The notes under the pieces: model-generated | Told to the model about the DNA's origin: nothing | Database searches by the model: none | What the model saw: only the letters and a program-made list of their open reading frames with translations | Program-made: the position numbers and the translations under genes | Origin: Mesorhizobium sp. | GTDB taxonomy: Bacteria; Pseudomonadota; Alphaproteobacteria; Rhizobiales; Rhizobiaceae | NCBI RefSeq assembly: GCF_016793485.1 | Contig: NZ_JAEULZ010000023.1 | Location: 1-64,000, forward strand | DNA: 64,000 nucleotides | Direction: 5' to 3' | Shown here: in pieces, positions 50,077-59,853 of the stretch | How the letters are laid out: each line of letters begins with the position of its first letter | Position numbering within the stretch: position 1 is the stretch's first letter

Positions 50077-50843
50077 CCGACCCCGCCCGCAATCTCGAAG
50101 ATCCAGCGCAGGATCTGCGCCAGCCGCTGTTCGGAAATCCGCTCTTCAACGCGGAGGCGCACCGGACGACGACGATCCCCGACGCCGTGCGCCGGGCCCG
50201 ATGGATCGCGGTCGACATCAATGCTGAGGGCTTCGGCCTCTTCTTTACACCGCCGTCGCCGGAGCGTCCGATCCTCTGGCCCTGCTTCGACTCGAGCTAC
50301 CCTGCCGTTTCCTCGGAGACCATTCTTGTCGCCGGCGAGGACAGGCCCGAGCTTGTCCGGCATATACGCGCGTCGAGCGTACCGCTCTGGTGGGCCGAGG
50401 AGCCCGCAATCGGCGCATCGGAGCATTTTGGGAAACTCGCCTGGACCACCCGGATGCCGGAAGCGCTGGTCCCTGAGATGGCGGGCATCGCCTTCCCTGT
50501 GCATACGGAACGGGGCCGGTGCGGACTGGTCGTATTCCTGGGCTTCGAAATCAATCTTACGCCCGACAGCCTCTTCGACATTCACGCGCGCTGCTTTTCG
50601 CTGTTCGAAGCCGTAGCCAGAATCCGGCCCGGCGAAGGCGCGAAGTACCCCATGATCTCCAAGCGCGAACTGGAATGCCTGAAGCTTACCGCCAACGGCT
50701 ATACCAGCGAGGAAATCGCACGCTTCCTAAAGCTGTCGGTCCACACCGCCAACCAGTACCTGACCAACACCACGCAGAAGCTCGACGCGGTCAACCGCAT
50801 GCATGCCGTGGCGAAGGCGTTGCGGCTCGGACTGATCGAATAG
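50073..50843 (+). CDS. visR: LuxR-family flagellar master regulator VisR
   Basis: The 256-aa partner of VisN has the same layout: a ligand-domain-like region and a C-terminal HTH (YPMISKRELECLKLTANGYTSEEIARFLKLSVHTANQYLTNTTQKL). The only sensible start is TTG 50073, which overlaps the visN stop (TTGA); a frame extending back to 49830 lies inside visN and is rejected. Coupled translation would help equal amounts of the two subunits. Confidence 0.9.
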   Translation: MTDPARNLEDPAQDLRQPLFGNPLFNAEAHRTTTIPDAVRRARWIAVDINAEGFGLFFTPPSPERPILWPCFDSSYPAVSSETILVAGEDRPELVRHIRASSVPLWWAEEPAIGASEHFGKLAWTTRMPEALVPEMAGIAFPVHTERGRCGLVVFLGFEINLTPDSLFDIHARCFSLFEAVARIRPGEGAKYPMISKRELECLKLTANGYTSEEIARFLKLSVHTANQYLTNTTQKLDAVNRMHAVAKALRLGLIE

Positions 50844-50855
50844 AACGCAGGCGGC

Positions 50856-51293
50856 TCAGGGACCGCCGACGGTTTCCGTCCTGCGGATCCTGCACCGCTC
50901 CAGCGCGTCGACCAGGAAAGCGGTATTCAGCGTCGGATCGGCTTCCGGACGGTCGAATGCCACGTAGTTGACCTCGACCGCCGCCCGCTCGTCCTCCAGG
51001 ATCAGCGCGAAATAGACGGTGGCGCCCGGCGGTCGCAATTCGAGGTCGAGGACGATGCGGGGTGGTTCCGACCATGTCACATGCGCTTCGCCGCCGTGGC
51101 CAAGCCGCAGCGTACCGGGCATGAAGAACAGCTCCGCAGCCGAGTCGACGATATCAGACACCGTTGCGAAATGCTCGAGGCGAATGAACGCGATATAGTC
51201 GGAGGCATCGACGAGACGCAGTTCGCCGACCACATCCTTGATGGCTTCCGCGACGATCGCCTCGCGCGACGCTGCATGCGGCTGTCGGTTCAT
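50856..51293 (-). CDS. Conserved hypothetical protein of the rhizobial flagellar cluster
   Basis: A 145-aa soluble protein with no recognised family. Residues 1-60 are mainly helical (EAIVAEAIKDVVGELRLVDASDYIAFIRLE), followed by beta-rich segments (LRLGHGGEAHVTWSEPPRIVLDLELRPPGATVYFALILED). It ends 12 bp from visR (convergent) and overlaps the start of flhB by 4 bp upstream, so it is the last gene of the leftward motA-fliM-fliN-fliG-flhB transcript and probably linked to flagellar assembly. Confidence 0.75.
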   Translation of the reverse strand: MNRQPHAASREAIVAEAIKDVVGELRLVDASDYIAFIRLEHFATVSDIVDSAAELFFMPGTLRLGHGGEAHVTWSEPPRIVLDLELRPPGATVYFALILEDERAAVEVNYVAFDRPEADPTLNTAFLVDALERCRIRRTETVGGP

Positions 51294-52369
51294 TGGAGCT
51301 TTCGCTTGGCCTTGTTTGCGTACACCACACGGATCAGTTCGGCGACTGCCTGGTAGAACTGTTGTGGGATCACGCTATCCACCGAAACTTGCTTGTACAT
51401 GGAACGGGCGAGCGCGATGTCCTCGAATACGGGAACGTTGTTTGCCTCCGCGACCTCGCGAATTTTCAACGCAACCAGGTCGGTGCCTTTTGCGAGCACC
51501 ATCGGCGCGCTGTCCTGTTCGCGGACGTAGCGCAGCGCGATCGCGTAGTGCGTCGGGTTGGCAATCACCAGCGTCGCATTGGGCACCGCCGTGATCATGC
51601 GTCGCCTTGCGCGATCACGCGCCAGCGAACGCAGGCGCGACTTGACGATCGGGTCACCCTCCGACTGCTTCAGTTCGTCCTTGACCTCCTGCTTCGTCAT
51701 CCTAAGGTCCTGGCGCCAGTGGAAGCGGGACCAGACGATATCGACGCCTGCGATCAGGCCCATGACCGCCACGATCGAAACCAGGATGTCGATCGAAATA
51801 CTGCGGATGACGAGCACGAAATCGGTCGTCTGGGTCAGCATTCCGGCCAGGAACTGCCTCAGGCTGTCGGACAGCACAAAGCATAGCACCGCGATAGCGA
51901 ACACCATCTTGCCGACGGATTTCAGGAACTCGACGAAGCCCTGGACGCCGAACAGCCGGCTCCACCCCTTCGTGAGCGAAATACGCGATGCCTGCGGGCG
52001 AATACGCTCGCCGACAAACTGCGGCACGTTTTGCAAGACCGACGAACCGATGCCCGCCACGATCAGCAGCAGAAGCAGACTCGCCACCGCCTTGCCGATC
52101 TCTATCGTCACCATCCGGGATAGTTCCACCACGTCGCTCGACGTGTCCATCTTCCAGGCGTCGGGCTTTTCGAGGAAAATCGACAGGAAGGAACCGAGTT
52201 CAACGATGGAGCCGCCGGCAAAGAAAACCATGAACAGGAGAATCGCGACGAAGGAGGCGAGGATGCCGGTTTCCTTCGATTGGGGCAGGTTGCCCTTCTC
52301 GATCGTGTCACGGATTTTCTTCTCGGAGGCTTCCTCCGTTTTACTTTCCTTGTCGACGTCCTCCGCCAT
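51290..52369 (-). CDS. flhB: Flagellar export gate protein FlhB
   Basis: The 359-aa inner-membrane component of the flagellar type III export apparatus. It has four membrane segments (about 35-55, 92-112, 150-170, 190-212). The cytoplasmic domain carries the autocleavage motif NPTH (271-274), which switches export specificity from rod/hook to filament. KTEEASEKKIRDTIEKGNLPQSKE at the N-terminus is typical. The gene lies 42 bp downstream of fliG on the minus strand. Confidence 0.96.
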   Translation of the reverse strand: MAEDVDKESKTEEASEKKIRDTIEKGNLPQSKETGILASFVAILLFMVFFAGGSIVELGSFLSIFLEKPDAWKMDTSSDVVELSRMVTIEIGKAVASLLLLLIVAGIGSSVLQNVPQFVGERIRPQASRISLTKGWSRLFGVQGFVEFLKSVGKMVFAIAVLCFVLSDSLRQFLAGMLTQTTDFVLVIRSISIDILVSIVAVMGLIAGVDIVWSRFHWRQDLRMTKQEVKDELKQSEGDPIVKSRLRSLARDRARRRMITAVPNATLVIANPTHYAIALRYVREQDSAPMVLAKGTDLVALKIREVAEANNVPVFEDIALARSMYKQVSVDSVIPQQFYQAVAELIRVVYANKAKRKLQ

Positions 52370-52411
52370 GGCGATCGCTCTCTGAGAGGGTCAGGAACCG
52401 GGTTGCGGACG

Positions 52412-53443
52412 TCAGGCCGCAGCGCTTTCGGCGCTGGGCAGTTCGAACACGCCTTCGCGCGCCATGCGGATCGCGCCGGCGGCGATCGCCTTGCGGGCCC
52501 GCGTGATATCGGCGGCGTTGATGCTGTCCGAACTTTGGCCGAGTTCGGACTCGATCATGCGCCGCGCGCGGGCGCCGATCGACGAAAGCACCGCTTCCGT
52601 CAGCGCCGGCGGCGCGTTGCGCAAGGCCAGCGTCACGAGTTCCGTCGAAATGCTGTCGAACAGCGCGACCCGCGCCTTCTGCGTGAGCTGCACGATGTCC
52701 TCGAACGCGAACAGCCTGGCGCGCAAGGCCTGCACGTCGGTCGCACCGGAATGCTCGAGTTCCTGCATCACCTCGTCGAGCTTGTCCTTGTCCATCTCGT
52801 TGAGCACGCTGGCGACGCGGATCTGTCCGGCCGACGTGTCGCGCGTCGCGCTTTCCGAAAGCAGCCGCGTCCGCAACTGGTCCTCGATGATGCCGGTCGC
52901 GACTTCCGGGATCGTCGCCATCGACATCATGCGCTTGACGACCTCGCTGCGTACATCCCGGTCGAGGACGAGCAGCACGTTGGCTGCGGAGCCGGGGGAC
53001 AGTTTCGACAGCACCAGGGCGGCCGTCTGCGGATGCTCTTCGGTCAGGAAAGCGGCAATCCTCGCCGGATCAGCTTTCTCGACGTCGGGCCAGACGGGCG
53101 GCGGGCCGTTTTCAGCGGCCATTGGCTGGTCGACCCCCATCAGCGCGTTCATCTCCTCAGGAGACAGAGTCTCGTTGAGGATCGTATCCATCTGGTCGCT
53201 GGAATCCATGAGGCCAGCGCCTTCCGCGAACTCTGCCTCGAATTCCGCGACGATCTTCTCCAGGTCGGCCTGGCTGATGGTGCGCAACAGGCGCGCCCCT
53301 TCCACAAGCGCCTTCAGTTCCTCCTGCTTGAAGAATTTCAGCAACTTGCTGGCCGACGGCTTGCCCATGGCCACGAGGATGGCGGCGGCCTTCTGCGCCC
53401 GCGTCATCTCCAGGGCCCTGCTCATGCGGTCTCCGTCAGCCAC
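52412..53443 (-). CDS. fliG: Flagellar motor switch protein FliG
   Basis: The 343-aa rotor protein links the MS ring to the C ring and interacts with MotA. It has the N-terminal domain (LTRAQKAAAILVAMGKPSASKLLKFF-type), the middle EHPQTAALVLSKL (EHPQ motif) and the C-terminal torque domain with charged residues in DDIVQLTQKARVALFDSI-like context. It is 12 bp downstream of fliN. Confidence 0.96.
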   Translation of the reverse strand: MADGDRMSRALEMTRAQKAAAILVAMGKPSASKLLKFFKQEELKALVEGARLLRTISQADLEKIVAEFEAEFAEGAGLMDSSDQMDTILNETLSPEEMNALMGVDQPMAAENGPPPVWPDVEKADPARIAAFLTEEHPQTAALVLSKLSPGSAANVLLVLDRDVRSEVVKRMMSMATIPEVATGIIEDQLRTRLLSESATRDTSAGQIRVASVLNEMDKDKLDEVMQELEHSGATDVQALRARLFAFEDIVQLTQKARVALFDSISTELVTLALRNAPPALTEAVLSSIGARARRMIESELGQSSDSINAADITRARKAIAAGAIRMAREGVFELPSAESAAA

Positions 53444-53454
53444 GTATCAGCCAT

Positions 53455-53877
53455 TCAGCCCTGCTTCGTCGCGCCGCTGATCTCTGTCAGCATGATGCCA
53501 AAGCGGGACGGGTCGTTCTCCAGGACCGTGATCTCGCCCCGCGCGATCCGGCGGCCGTTGACCATCACGTCGACCGCTTCCCCGACGCGTCGGTTGAGCG
53601 CCACGGTCGAGCCCTTCTGCAGCCCCATCAGGTCGGAAACAGCCATCTCGGTGCTGCCGAGCACGATCTGGACCTCGACGGGAATGTCCATGATGAGCGA
53701 AGCATTCGGGCCGCTTACGGGTATTGCCATTACCGCCGGCGAAGCAGGCGCGGTCTGCGGCCGCTGCTTTTCCTCGTCATGCAGCACCCCGTGCAATTCC
53801 TCGATCGCCCGGTTGAGCTGCTCTTGCGAGTTCTCTTCGTCCAAGGCTGCATTGCCCTGAGTCATCATCATCTCCAA
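53455..53877 (-). CDS. fliN: Flagellar motor switch protein FliN
   Basis: The 140-aa C-ring protein has the SpoA domain in its C-terminal half ([52 protein letters not shown]). The N-terminal 50 residues are variable and acidic. Several ATGs lie at the start (53877, 53871, 53868, 53865); the exact one is uncertain. It is 18 bp downstream of fliM. Confidence 0.94.
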   Translation of the reverse strand: MEMMMTQGNAALDEENSQEQLNRAIEELHGVLHDEEKQRPQTAPASPAVMAIPVSGPNASLIMDIPVEVQIVLGSTEMAVSDLMGLQKGSTVALNRRVGEAVDVMVNGRRIARGEITVLENDPSRFGIMLTEISGATKQG

Positions 53878-53895
53878 CTCTTGCCAGTGCTGGTT

Positions 53896-54831
53896 CTAGC
53901 GCCCGGCAACCAGTCCTTCCATGAGGTCCTGCCCGGCATCGAAGGGATGCCTGACGCGGACCGTGTAGTTCTGACCGAGTTTGCCGAATTCGCAAACGAA
54001 CAGGGTCTTCTGCCGCGCGGACAGCTTGGCTTGCGACTGCGCATCGGCCTGGAATTCGATCAATTGACCGACCTGCAGCGATGCGACATCGCCGAGCGTC
54101 ATTCGAGCAAGCGGCATCGTCGCCTGAAGTTCGACGCCAGAGCGCATGACTTCCTCCCCGAAACGTTGCCGCCATATGTCTCCCGGCCCGGAGTTCCCGG
54201 GCGAGGCAGCGGCGGAGCCCTTCAACAGAAGCCGCTGCGGCATGGTCAGCTGGATGATCCCGCTGGCAGCAGAACCGGCCAGCGAAAGGGTAACCCGCGC
54301 GCCTGCACCGTCCTTCAGCGGGTACTTCCTCATGTCATCGCCGGAGATCGCCTTGGGTGCGGGCGCCAACAGTTCGAAATGGCCATCCCCTGTCCGTATC
54401 AGCGCCGTCGCAAACTGTTCGAAGATGCGCGAGGCGACCACCGTCTCGGTCGGCGAGAGCTGGCGTCGGATCGGCGCGACCGCGATGCCCGGGTCGCCGC
54501 CGAAGAGCGCGCTGACCGCAAGCGCGATTGCCTCAGCGTCCATCGTCATGACCACTGCGTCCGGCCCGACTCCCGAGACGATCACCGTCATGGCATGCCC
54601 ATCGCCATCGGGCTTCACGTCGGCAATGCGGACGAGTTCGACGCCCGTGACGTCCAGCGTCACATCCAGCGTCAGTTCCTTCTTGAGCATCTGGCGGACC
54701 TCGGGCGCCGCCTTTTCGACGATGGTGCGCGCCGCGTCGGTCACGCGGTCCGGCTCACCTGTCTCCCCGGTCAACCGTTCGATGATATAAGCCCGCATCT
54801 CGGCCGGGCTGCTGGGAACGGCGGATTTCAT
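53896..54831 (-). CDS. fliM: Flagellar motor switch protein FliM
   Basis: A 311-aa C-ring protein that binds CheY-P. The middle domain resembles CheC/FliM (about 30-220), and the SpoA domain is C-terminal (VELQATMPLARMTLGDVASLQVGQLIEF, then VCEFGKLGQNYTVRV). The N-terminal CheY-binding LSQDEID-type peptide seen in E. coli is not obvious, as in other rhizobial FliM proteins. It lies 7 bp downstream of motA. Confidence 0.92.
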   Translation of the reverse strand: MKSAVPSSPAEMRAYIIERLTGETGEPDRVTDAARTIVEKAAPEVRQMLKKELTLDVTLDVTGVELVRIADVKPDGDGHAMTVIVSGVGPDAVVMTMDAEAIALAVSALFGGDPGIAVAPIRRQLSPTETVVASRIFEQFATALIRTGDGHFELLAPAPKAISGDDMRKYPLKDGAGARVTLSLAGSAASGIIQLTMPQRLLLKGSAAASPGNSGPGDIWRQRFGEEVMRSGVELQATMPLARMTLGDVASLQVGQLIEFQADAQSQAKLSARQKTLFVCEFGKLGQNYTVRVRHPFDAGQDLMEGLVAGR

Positions 54832-54838
54832 GACGCGC

Positions 54839-55714
54839 TCATGCCGCCTTCTTCTCGGCGCCGGTCGCGTTCATCGTGCTCTGCTCGACGGCGTCGATGG
54901 ACGGACGCTCATAGGCCGAAATCGTCTTGCGCCCGAACTCGATCGCCACCTGCGGCAGCGCACCGTTCATATGGGCGAGCAGCGTCTGCTTGACGATGAC
55001 ATAGAGCCTGTTCTTCTTCTCACGGACGGTCTTCACCTTGCCTGCAATCGGGCCGACCACGCAGTAGGACATGAAGATGCCGAGGAAGGTGCCCACCAAC
55101 GCGGCGCCGATAAGCCCACCGAGGATTTCCGGCGACTGGTCGAGTGCGCCCATCGCCTTCACCACACCCAGAACGGCCGCCACGATGCCGATCGCCGGGA
55201 AGCCGTCGCCCATCACCGTCAGCGCGTGATAGGCCTTCAGCTTATCGGCCCGGATCGTCTGGATTTCCTCGTCCATCAGCGCCTCGATCTCGTGCGGTCG
55301 GGCGTTGCCGATGATGATGATGCGGCAGTAGTCGCAGATGAAGTTCGTCAGGTCCTGGTTCTTGAGGATCGTCGGAAAGGCCTGGAAAATCGCGGATTCC
55401 TGCGGGTTGTCGATATGCGCCTCGACCTCGCTGCGTGACTTAGACTTCAGCTCCCGCATCAGCGCATGCAGTACTCCGAGCACTTCCAGGTAGTCCTGCT
55501 CCTTTGGCACAGCCTGCTTGAAGGCCTCCATGCAGGCCTTGCCGGTGTCCTTTACCACCTTCATCGGGTTCGCGACGAGGAACGAGCCGAGTGCTGCCCC
55601 GCAGATAATGACCACTTCCCAGGGCTGGATCAGCACGCTGATATGGCCGCCCATGGCCATGAACCCGCCGAGCACGCTGCCAAGTGTCACCACAAGTCCG
55701 ATCAGAATTCCCAC
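54839..55714 (-). CDS. motA: Flagellar motor stator protein MotA
   Basis: The 291-aa proton-channel stator subunit has four membrane helices, the first two near the N-terminus ([41 protein letters not shown]) and the last two at about 165-225 ([38 protein letters not shown]). GTG 55714 is chosen because it puts the first helix at the very N-terminus as in rhizobial MotA; the frame is open to 55747. First gene of the leftward operon, divergent from the DUF1217 gene. Confidence 0.94.
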   Translation of the reverse strand: MGILIGLVVTLGSVLGGFMAMGGHISVLIQPWEVVIICGAALGSFLVANPMKVVKDTGKACMEAFKQAVPKEQDYLEVLGVLHALMRELKSKSRSEVEAHIDNPQESAIFQAFPTILKNQDLTNFICDYCRIIIIGNARPHEIEALMDEEIQTIRADKLKAYHALTVMGDGFPAIGIVAAVLGVVKAMGALDQSPEILGGLIGAALVGTFLGIFMSYCVVGPIAGKVKTVREKKNRLYVIVKQTLLAHMNGALPQVAIEFGRKTISAYERPSIDAVEQSTMNATGAEKKAA

Positions 55715-55879
55715 TGGGCAGCGTCCTCGCAAAGATATGACTATCAAGGATTATCCCCCGTGCCTTGTGTGAGGCTTGAATCCACTTCGCCTCTCACGTT
55801 GGCTCGGAAAGGCTTCAGCCTCGCGCAAGCAATAGGCTCTAGCCTTGCGGAATAAGCTTCGCGACCGGGGGCCTGTCTG

Positions 55880-56995
55880 GTGAATACCTATCTCAGCTAC
55901 CAGCTCATCGTCAGGGACATGGCCAAGTCGATCGAGCGCGTCGAGAAGCAGCCCGTGGTCGACCGCGAGACGAAATACTACCTCGAGAACATCTCGAAGG
56001 TGAAAAGCATCGACGAGTTCGTCAAGGACGATCGCCTGTTTCGTTATGCCATGAAGGCGTACGGGCTGGAGGACATGACCTATGCGAAGGCCTTTATGGT
56101 CAAGGCGCTGAAAGAAGGCACCTCCGACCCTGACAGCTTCGCCAACAAGCTGCAGGACAAGCGCTACGCTGAATTCGTCAACACCTACAACTTCGAGCGC
56201 TACGGCGAGCTCGCCACCGTTTACAACAAAGCGCAGTACGAGGTTCCCGGCAACTACCTCATGCAGGCCGAGATCGCCGGGCTCGATCCCGAGTCCGCCT
56301 ATGTGAAACAGGAAACGGCATACTACCGCGCCAACATCGGCAAGGTCACTTCAATCGAAGGCCTGATGGCCAACGAGCGCCTGCTGACTTACGCCATGGC
56401 GGCCTACGGGCTCGACAGCGCTACCGAAAACCTTGACTACATCGAGGAACTGCTCGCCGGCGGGGTGCGCGACGCAAACAGTCCCGCCAACAAGGAAGAG
56501 GACAAGCGCTACACCGCCTTCGTCGCGGCCTTCGACTTCGAGGCTCTTGGCGCGAATGCCACCACGACCACGCGCGCGCAGCAGCCTTCCATCGACAAGT
56601 ATCTTCGCCAGACGCTGGAGGAGAACGCCGGTGAATCCAATGAAGGCGTGCGCCTCGCACTCTATTTCGAACGCAAGGCATCGAGCCTGACCAACTTCTA
56701 TGCGATCCTCGCCGATCCGGCCCTTGCCGAAGTCGTACGCACCACGCTCAGCCTTCCCGATTCCTTCGCCTCGGCCGACATCGACCAGCAGGTGAAATAT
56801 TTTGAGTCCAAGCTCGACATCGCGGACTTTACCGATCCCAAGCGGCTAGAGAAATTCCTGACGCGCTTCACGACGATGTGGGAGATCGAAAACCAGACCA
56901 CCACCACGCAGTCCCTGATCACGACCTTGTTCCAGCCGGTCGATTATGGAATTTCCGCCGACGTGCTGTTCGCGATCCAGTCGATGAAACGGTAG
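55880..56995 (+). CDS. DUF1217-repeat protein of the flagellar cluster
   Basis: A 371-aa protein made of repeated DUF1217 units: YYLENISKVKSIDEFVKDDRLFRYAMKAYGLEDMTYAKAFMVKAL (about 35-80) is mirrored by YYRANIGKVTSIEGLMANERLLTYAMAAYGLDSATENLDYIEELL (about 150-195), with a third degenerate part after 240. No signal peptide. The family is nearly confined to alphaproteobacterial flagellar clusters, and its role in assembly is unknown. A GTG at 55880 starts the rightward flagellar operon. Confidence 0.85.
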   Translation: MNTYLSYQLIVRDMAKSIERVEKQPVVDRETKYYLENISKVKSIDEFVKDDRLFRYAMKAYGLEDMTYAKAFMVKALKEGTSDPDSFANKLQDKRYAEFVNTYNFERYGELATVYNKAQYEVPGNYLMQAEIAGLDPESAYVKQETAYYRANIGKVTSIEGLMANERLLTYAMAAYGLDSATENLDYIEELLAGGVRDANSPANKEEDKRYTAFVAAFDFEALGANATTTTRAQQPSIDKYLRQTLEENAGESNEGVRLALYFERKASSLTNFYAILADPALAEVVRTTLSLPDSFASADIDQQVKYFESKLDIADFTDPKRLEKFLTRFTTMWEIENQTTTTQSLITTLFQPVDYGISADVLFAIQSMKR

Positions 56996-57004
56996 GACCT
57001 CCGC

Positions 57005-57727
57005 GTGCAGACAGGCCTTTACGTCGCCCTCTCCTCTCAGGTCGCGCTTGAGAAGCGGCTGAACACGATCGCCGACAACGTCGCCAATACCTCGACCATC
57101 GGCTTCCGCGCCACCGGTGTGAAGTTCGAGGACGTCGTTTCGGGTCTCGGCGACAAGGAGCTTGCCTTCGTCTCCACCGGCGACACCTATCTGTCGACTG
57201 CTGCGGGGCCCCTGCGCGAAACCGGAAACCCCTTCGATTTCGCCATCCGAGGCGACGCATGGTTTGGCATTGAGACGCCTGCCGGCACCGTCATGACGCG
57301 CGACGGCCGTTTCACCATGACCGAGAACGGCGAACTGGTCTCGATAGAAGGCTATGCCGTCCTCGACGCCGGCGGCGCGCCGATCCAGCTCGATCCGCGC
57401 AATGGTCCGCCCCGCGCCGGCGCGGACGGCTCGCTGCGCCAGGGCGACAATCTCGTCGGCGCACTCGGTCTTTTCAATTTTGACCCCGGCCCCAACTTCA
57501 CGCGTTTCGGCAATTCAGGCATCGTGCCGCAGGGCGAGCCGGACCCGGTGGTCGATCGGATCGACGCTGGCGTAGCCCAGGGTTTCCTGGAGGAATCCAA
57601 CGTCAACCCGATGATGGAAATCACCCGCCTGATCATGGTGCAGCGCGCCTTCGAGAATGGCGCGGCGCTGCTGCGCAGCACCGAGTCGTCGTACGGCGAG
57701 GCCATCAAGACCCTCGGCGGGAAATAG
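57005..57727 (+). CDS. flgF: Flagellar basal-body rod protein FlgF
   Basis: A 240-aa proximal-rod protein. The N-terminal flagellar rod motif (LYVALSSQVALEKRLNTIADNVANTSTIGFRATGVKFEDV) and the C-terminal FlgEFG helix (QGFLEESNVNPMMEITRLIMVQRAFENG) are present. GTG start at 57005; 7 bp before fliI. Confidence 0.95.
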   Translation: MQTGLYVALSSQVALEKRLNTIADNVANTSTIGFRATGVKFEDVVSGLGDKELAFVSTGDTYLSTAAGPLRETGNPFDFAIRGDAWFGIETPAGTVMTRDGRFTMTENGELVSIEGYAVLDAGGAPIQLDPRNGPPRAGADGSLRQGDNLVGALGLFNFDPGPNFTRFGNSGIVPQGEPDPVVDRIDAGVAQGFLEESNVNPMMEITRLIMVQRAFENGAALLRSTESSYGEAIKTLGGK

Positions 57728-57734
57728 CTGACGC

Positions 57735-59135
57735 ATGTCGGTCGCCCTCCGCACCTCTGATGGCAAGTTCGCCACCGGCGACAATCCGCTCGACGCGATC
57801 GAGCGCGCCTGGCGTCGCATCTCCGACAAACATACGCTCATCCGTCACGGCGGCCGCGTCATCGAGGTTTCGCCGACGCATTTCCGCGTCCGCGGCCTGT
57901 CGTCTGTCGCCCGACTTGGCGACATGGTCGAGCATCGCAGCCGTGCAGGCATCCGTCATGGCGAGATCGTGCAGATTTCCCCCGACGAGGTGCTGATCGC
58001 CTCCTTTGAGCGCGCCGGCGACGCGGGTGTCGGGGACACCGTCATCGACCTCGGACCCTTCGCCATCCTCCCGCACGCTTCATGGCGCGGCCGCGCCATC
58101 GATGCGCTAGGCCGACCGATCGACGGCGGACCGCATCTGGCGCATGGCGATCTCGAGGAAGCCGCCAAGCTCGTGCAGCCTCCCGCGCTTGCCAGGCAGC
58201 GCGTTGGCGAGGGTTTCCAGACCGGCGTCAAGGTGATCGATGTCTTCACGCCTATCTGCTTCGGCCAGCGTCTCGGTATCTTCGCCGGCTCGGGTGTCGG
58301 CAAGTCGACCCTCCTCGCCATGCTGGCCTCGGCTTCCGCTTTCGACACCGTCGTCGTCGCGCTAATCGGTGAACGCGGTCGCGAGGTGCGCGAATTCCTG
58401 GAAGATACGATCGGCCCCGCCTGCATGGCAAAAACCGTCGCAGTCGTCTCGACCAGCGACGAGAGCGCCATGATGCGGCGTCGGGCGCCTGACACCGCGA
58501 TGCGCGTCGCCGAGCATTTCCGCCAGCAGGGCGACCGCGTCCTGCTGATCCTCGATTCCATCACCCGCTTTGCGCACGCGTTGCGCGAGGTCGCCACCGG
58601 CACCGGCGAGCCGCCGGTTGCACGCGGCTATCCTGCCTCCGTCTTCACAGAACTGCCCAAGCTGCTGGAGCGCGCGGGTCCGGGCACGGAGGGCGCCGGC
58701 TCGATCACCGCCATCATCTCCGTGCTCATCGACGGAGACGACCACAACGATCCGGTCGCCGATTCCGTGCGCGGCATTCTCGACGGCCACGTCGTCCTCG
58801 ATCGCTCCATCGCCGAGCAGGGCCGCTACCCCCCGGTAAACCCTCTGGCTTCCATCTCGCGCCTCGCGCCAAAGGCATGGACGGACGACCAGCGCACTCT
58901 GGTGACGAAACTCAAGGCGATGATTTCCCGCTTCGAATCGACGCGAGACATCCGCCTTCTAGGCGCCTACCAGCCCGGCGCCGATGTTGAACTGGATACC
59001 GCGGTTAGGCAGGTGCCGGTGATCTACGACGCGATGACCCAGACGCCACGCGACCCACCCTCGGCGGACGCCTTTGCCGATCTCGCCCGCTATCTGAAAT
59101 CGAAGGACAGGCCGCATGTGGCGCAGCAAGGCTGA
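57735..59135 (+). CDS. fliI: Flagellar export ATPase FliI
   Basis: A 466-aa ATPase powering flagellar protein export. Walker A GSGVGKST (185-192), Walker B LLILDSITRFAHALRE, and the F1/FliI-family RGYPASVFTELPKLLERAG segment are present. The N-terminal part (about 20-90) is the beta-barrel domain. It overlaps the next gene, as called here, by 20 bp. Confidence 0.96.
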   Translation: MSVALRTSDGKFATGDNPLDAIERAWRRISDKHTLIRHGGRVIEVSPTHFRVRGLSSVARLGDMVEHRSRAGIRHGEIVQISPDEVLIASFERAGDAGVGDTVIDLGPFAILPHASWRGRAIDALGRPIDGGPHLAHGDLEEAAKLVQPPALARQRVGEGFQTGVKVIDVFTPICFGQRLGIFAGSGVGKSTLLAMLASASAFDTVVVALIGERGREVREFLEDTIGPACMAKTVAVVSTSDESAMMRRRAPDTAMRVAEHFRQQGDRVLLILDSITRFAHALREVATGTGEPPVARGYPASVFTELPKLLERAGPGTEGAGSITAIISVLIDGDDHNDPVADSVRGILDGHVVLDRSIAEQGRYPPVNPLASISRLAPKAWTDDQRTLVTKLKAMISRFESTRDIRLLGAYQPGADVELDTAVRQVPVIYDAMTQTPRDPPSADAFADLARYLKSKDRPHVAQQG

Positions 59136-59790
59136 TAGCATGGTCCGCGAGAACCGGCTCGCGGACCTTGCCGACGTGGATGATCGAATTGCCAGGAACG
59201 ACCATCACCGCACCGCCGGTGATGATAAGCCTGCCGGCTCGATCAAGCCTCTGACACCGGAACAGGAAGCGAAGCGTCGCGACCGTCGCAGCGACCTGAC
59301 CTTTGCTGCGCTGGGCGTCACGCTCGGCCTCGTCTGCGCCCTGTTTCCATGGTATATTTTCTTCAATCCCGACGAATTCGGCGTCAGGGCGATGCGGTTT
59401 GGCGGCGGCGGGAACGGCAGCGAGCCGATCATCCTCGGTGCGCAGACGGAACGGGTTGGTGCGCCTGCCGCGAACCAGGAAATTCCATTCCTCGACCTTG
59501 AACTCGACCTGCGTTCGACAGGGACTGCCGTGAAGGATCCAAGCAGTGACGGCGGCAGCGCAGCAGCCCTTCCCGGCGTCAACGAACAGCCATTTCCTCC
59601 CCCCATTGTCGGGTACAACGTGATCCAGATCGCCAACGGACGCGCCATGATCGAGGACGACACCGGCCTGTTCGTCGTCCAGATCGGCTCGGTTCTGCCG
59701 GACGGAGCCTATGTCAAGGCGATCGAAGAGCGCGACGGCAGGCTGGTTGTGGTCACCGACAAGGACAAGGTCCTGAGTATCCGCGAGTAA
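59116..59790 (+). CDS. Hypothetical membrane protein of the flagellar cluster
   Basis: A 224-aa protein present between fliI and flgB in rhizobia; function unknown. One membrane helix (about 55-78: LTFAALGVTLGLVCALFPWYIFF) follows a charged N-terminus (KPLTPEQEAKRRDRRSD), and the remainder is probably periplasmic, with a beta-rich end (IVGYNVIQIANGRAMIEDDTGLFVVQIGSVLPDGAYVKAIEERDGRLVVVTD) reminiscent of type II/IV secretion pilot or PilP-like folds. Either ATG 59116 or ATG 59140 may be used; both have an AAGG-type site. Confidence 0.75.
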   Translation: MWRSKADSMVRENRLADLADVDDRIARNDHHRTAGDDKPAGSIKPLTPEQEAKRRDRRSDLTFAALGVTLGLVCALFPWYIFFNPDEFGVRAMRFGGGGNGSEPIILGAQTERVGAPAANQEIPFLDLELDLRSTGTAVKDPSSDGGSAAALPGVNEQPFPPPIVGYNVIQIANGRAMIEDDTGLFVVQIGSVLPDGAYVKAIEERDGRLVVVTDKDKVLSIRE

Positions 59791-59853
59791 GCCCCCCGCA
59801 AGGCCCACGCAAGACTGGCGGCCTACCCTGCGCATATCCGGCCGGAGATTTGC

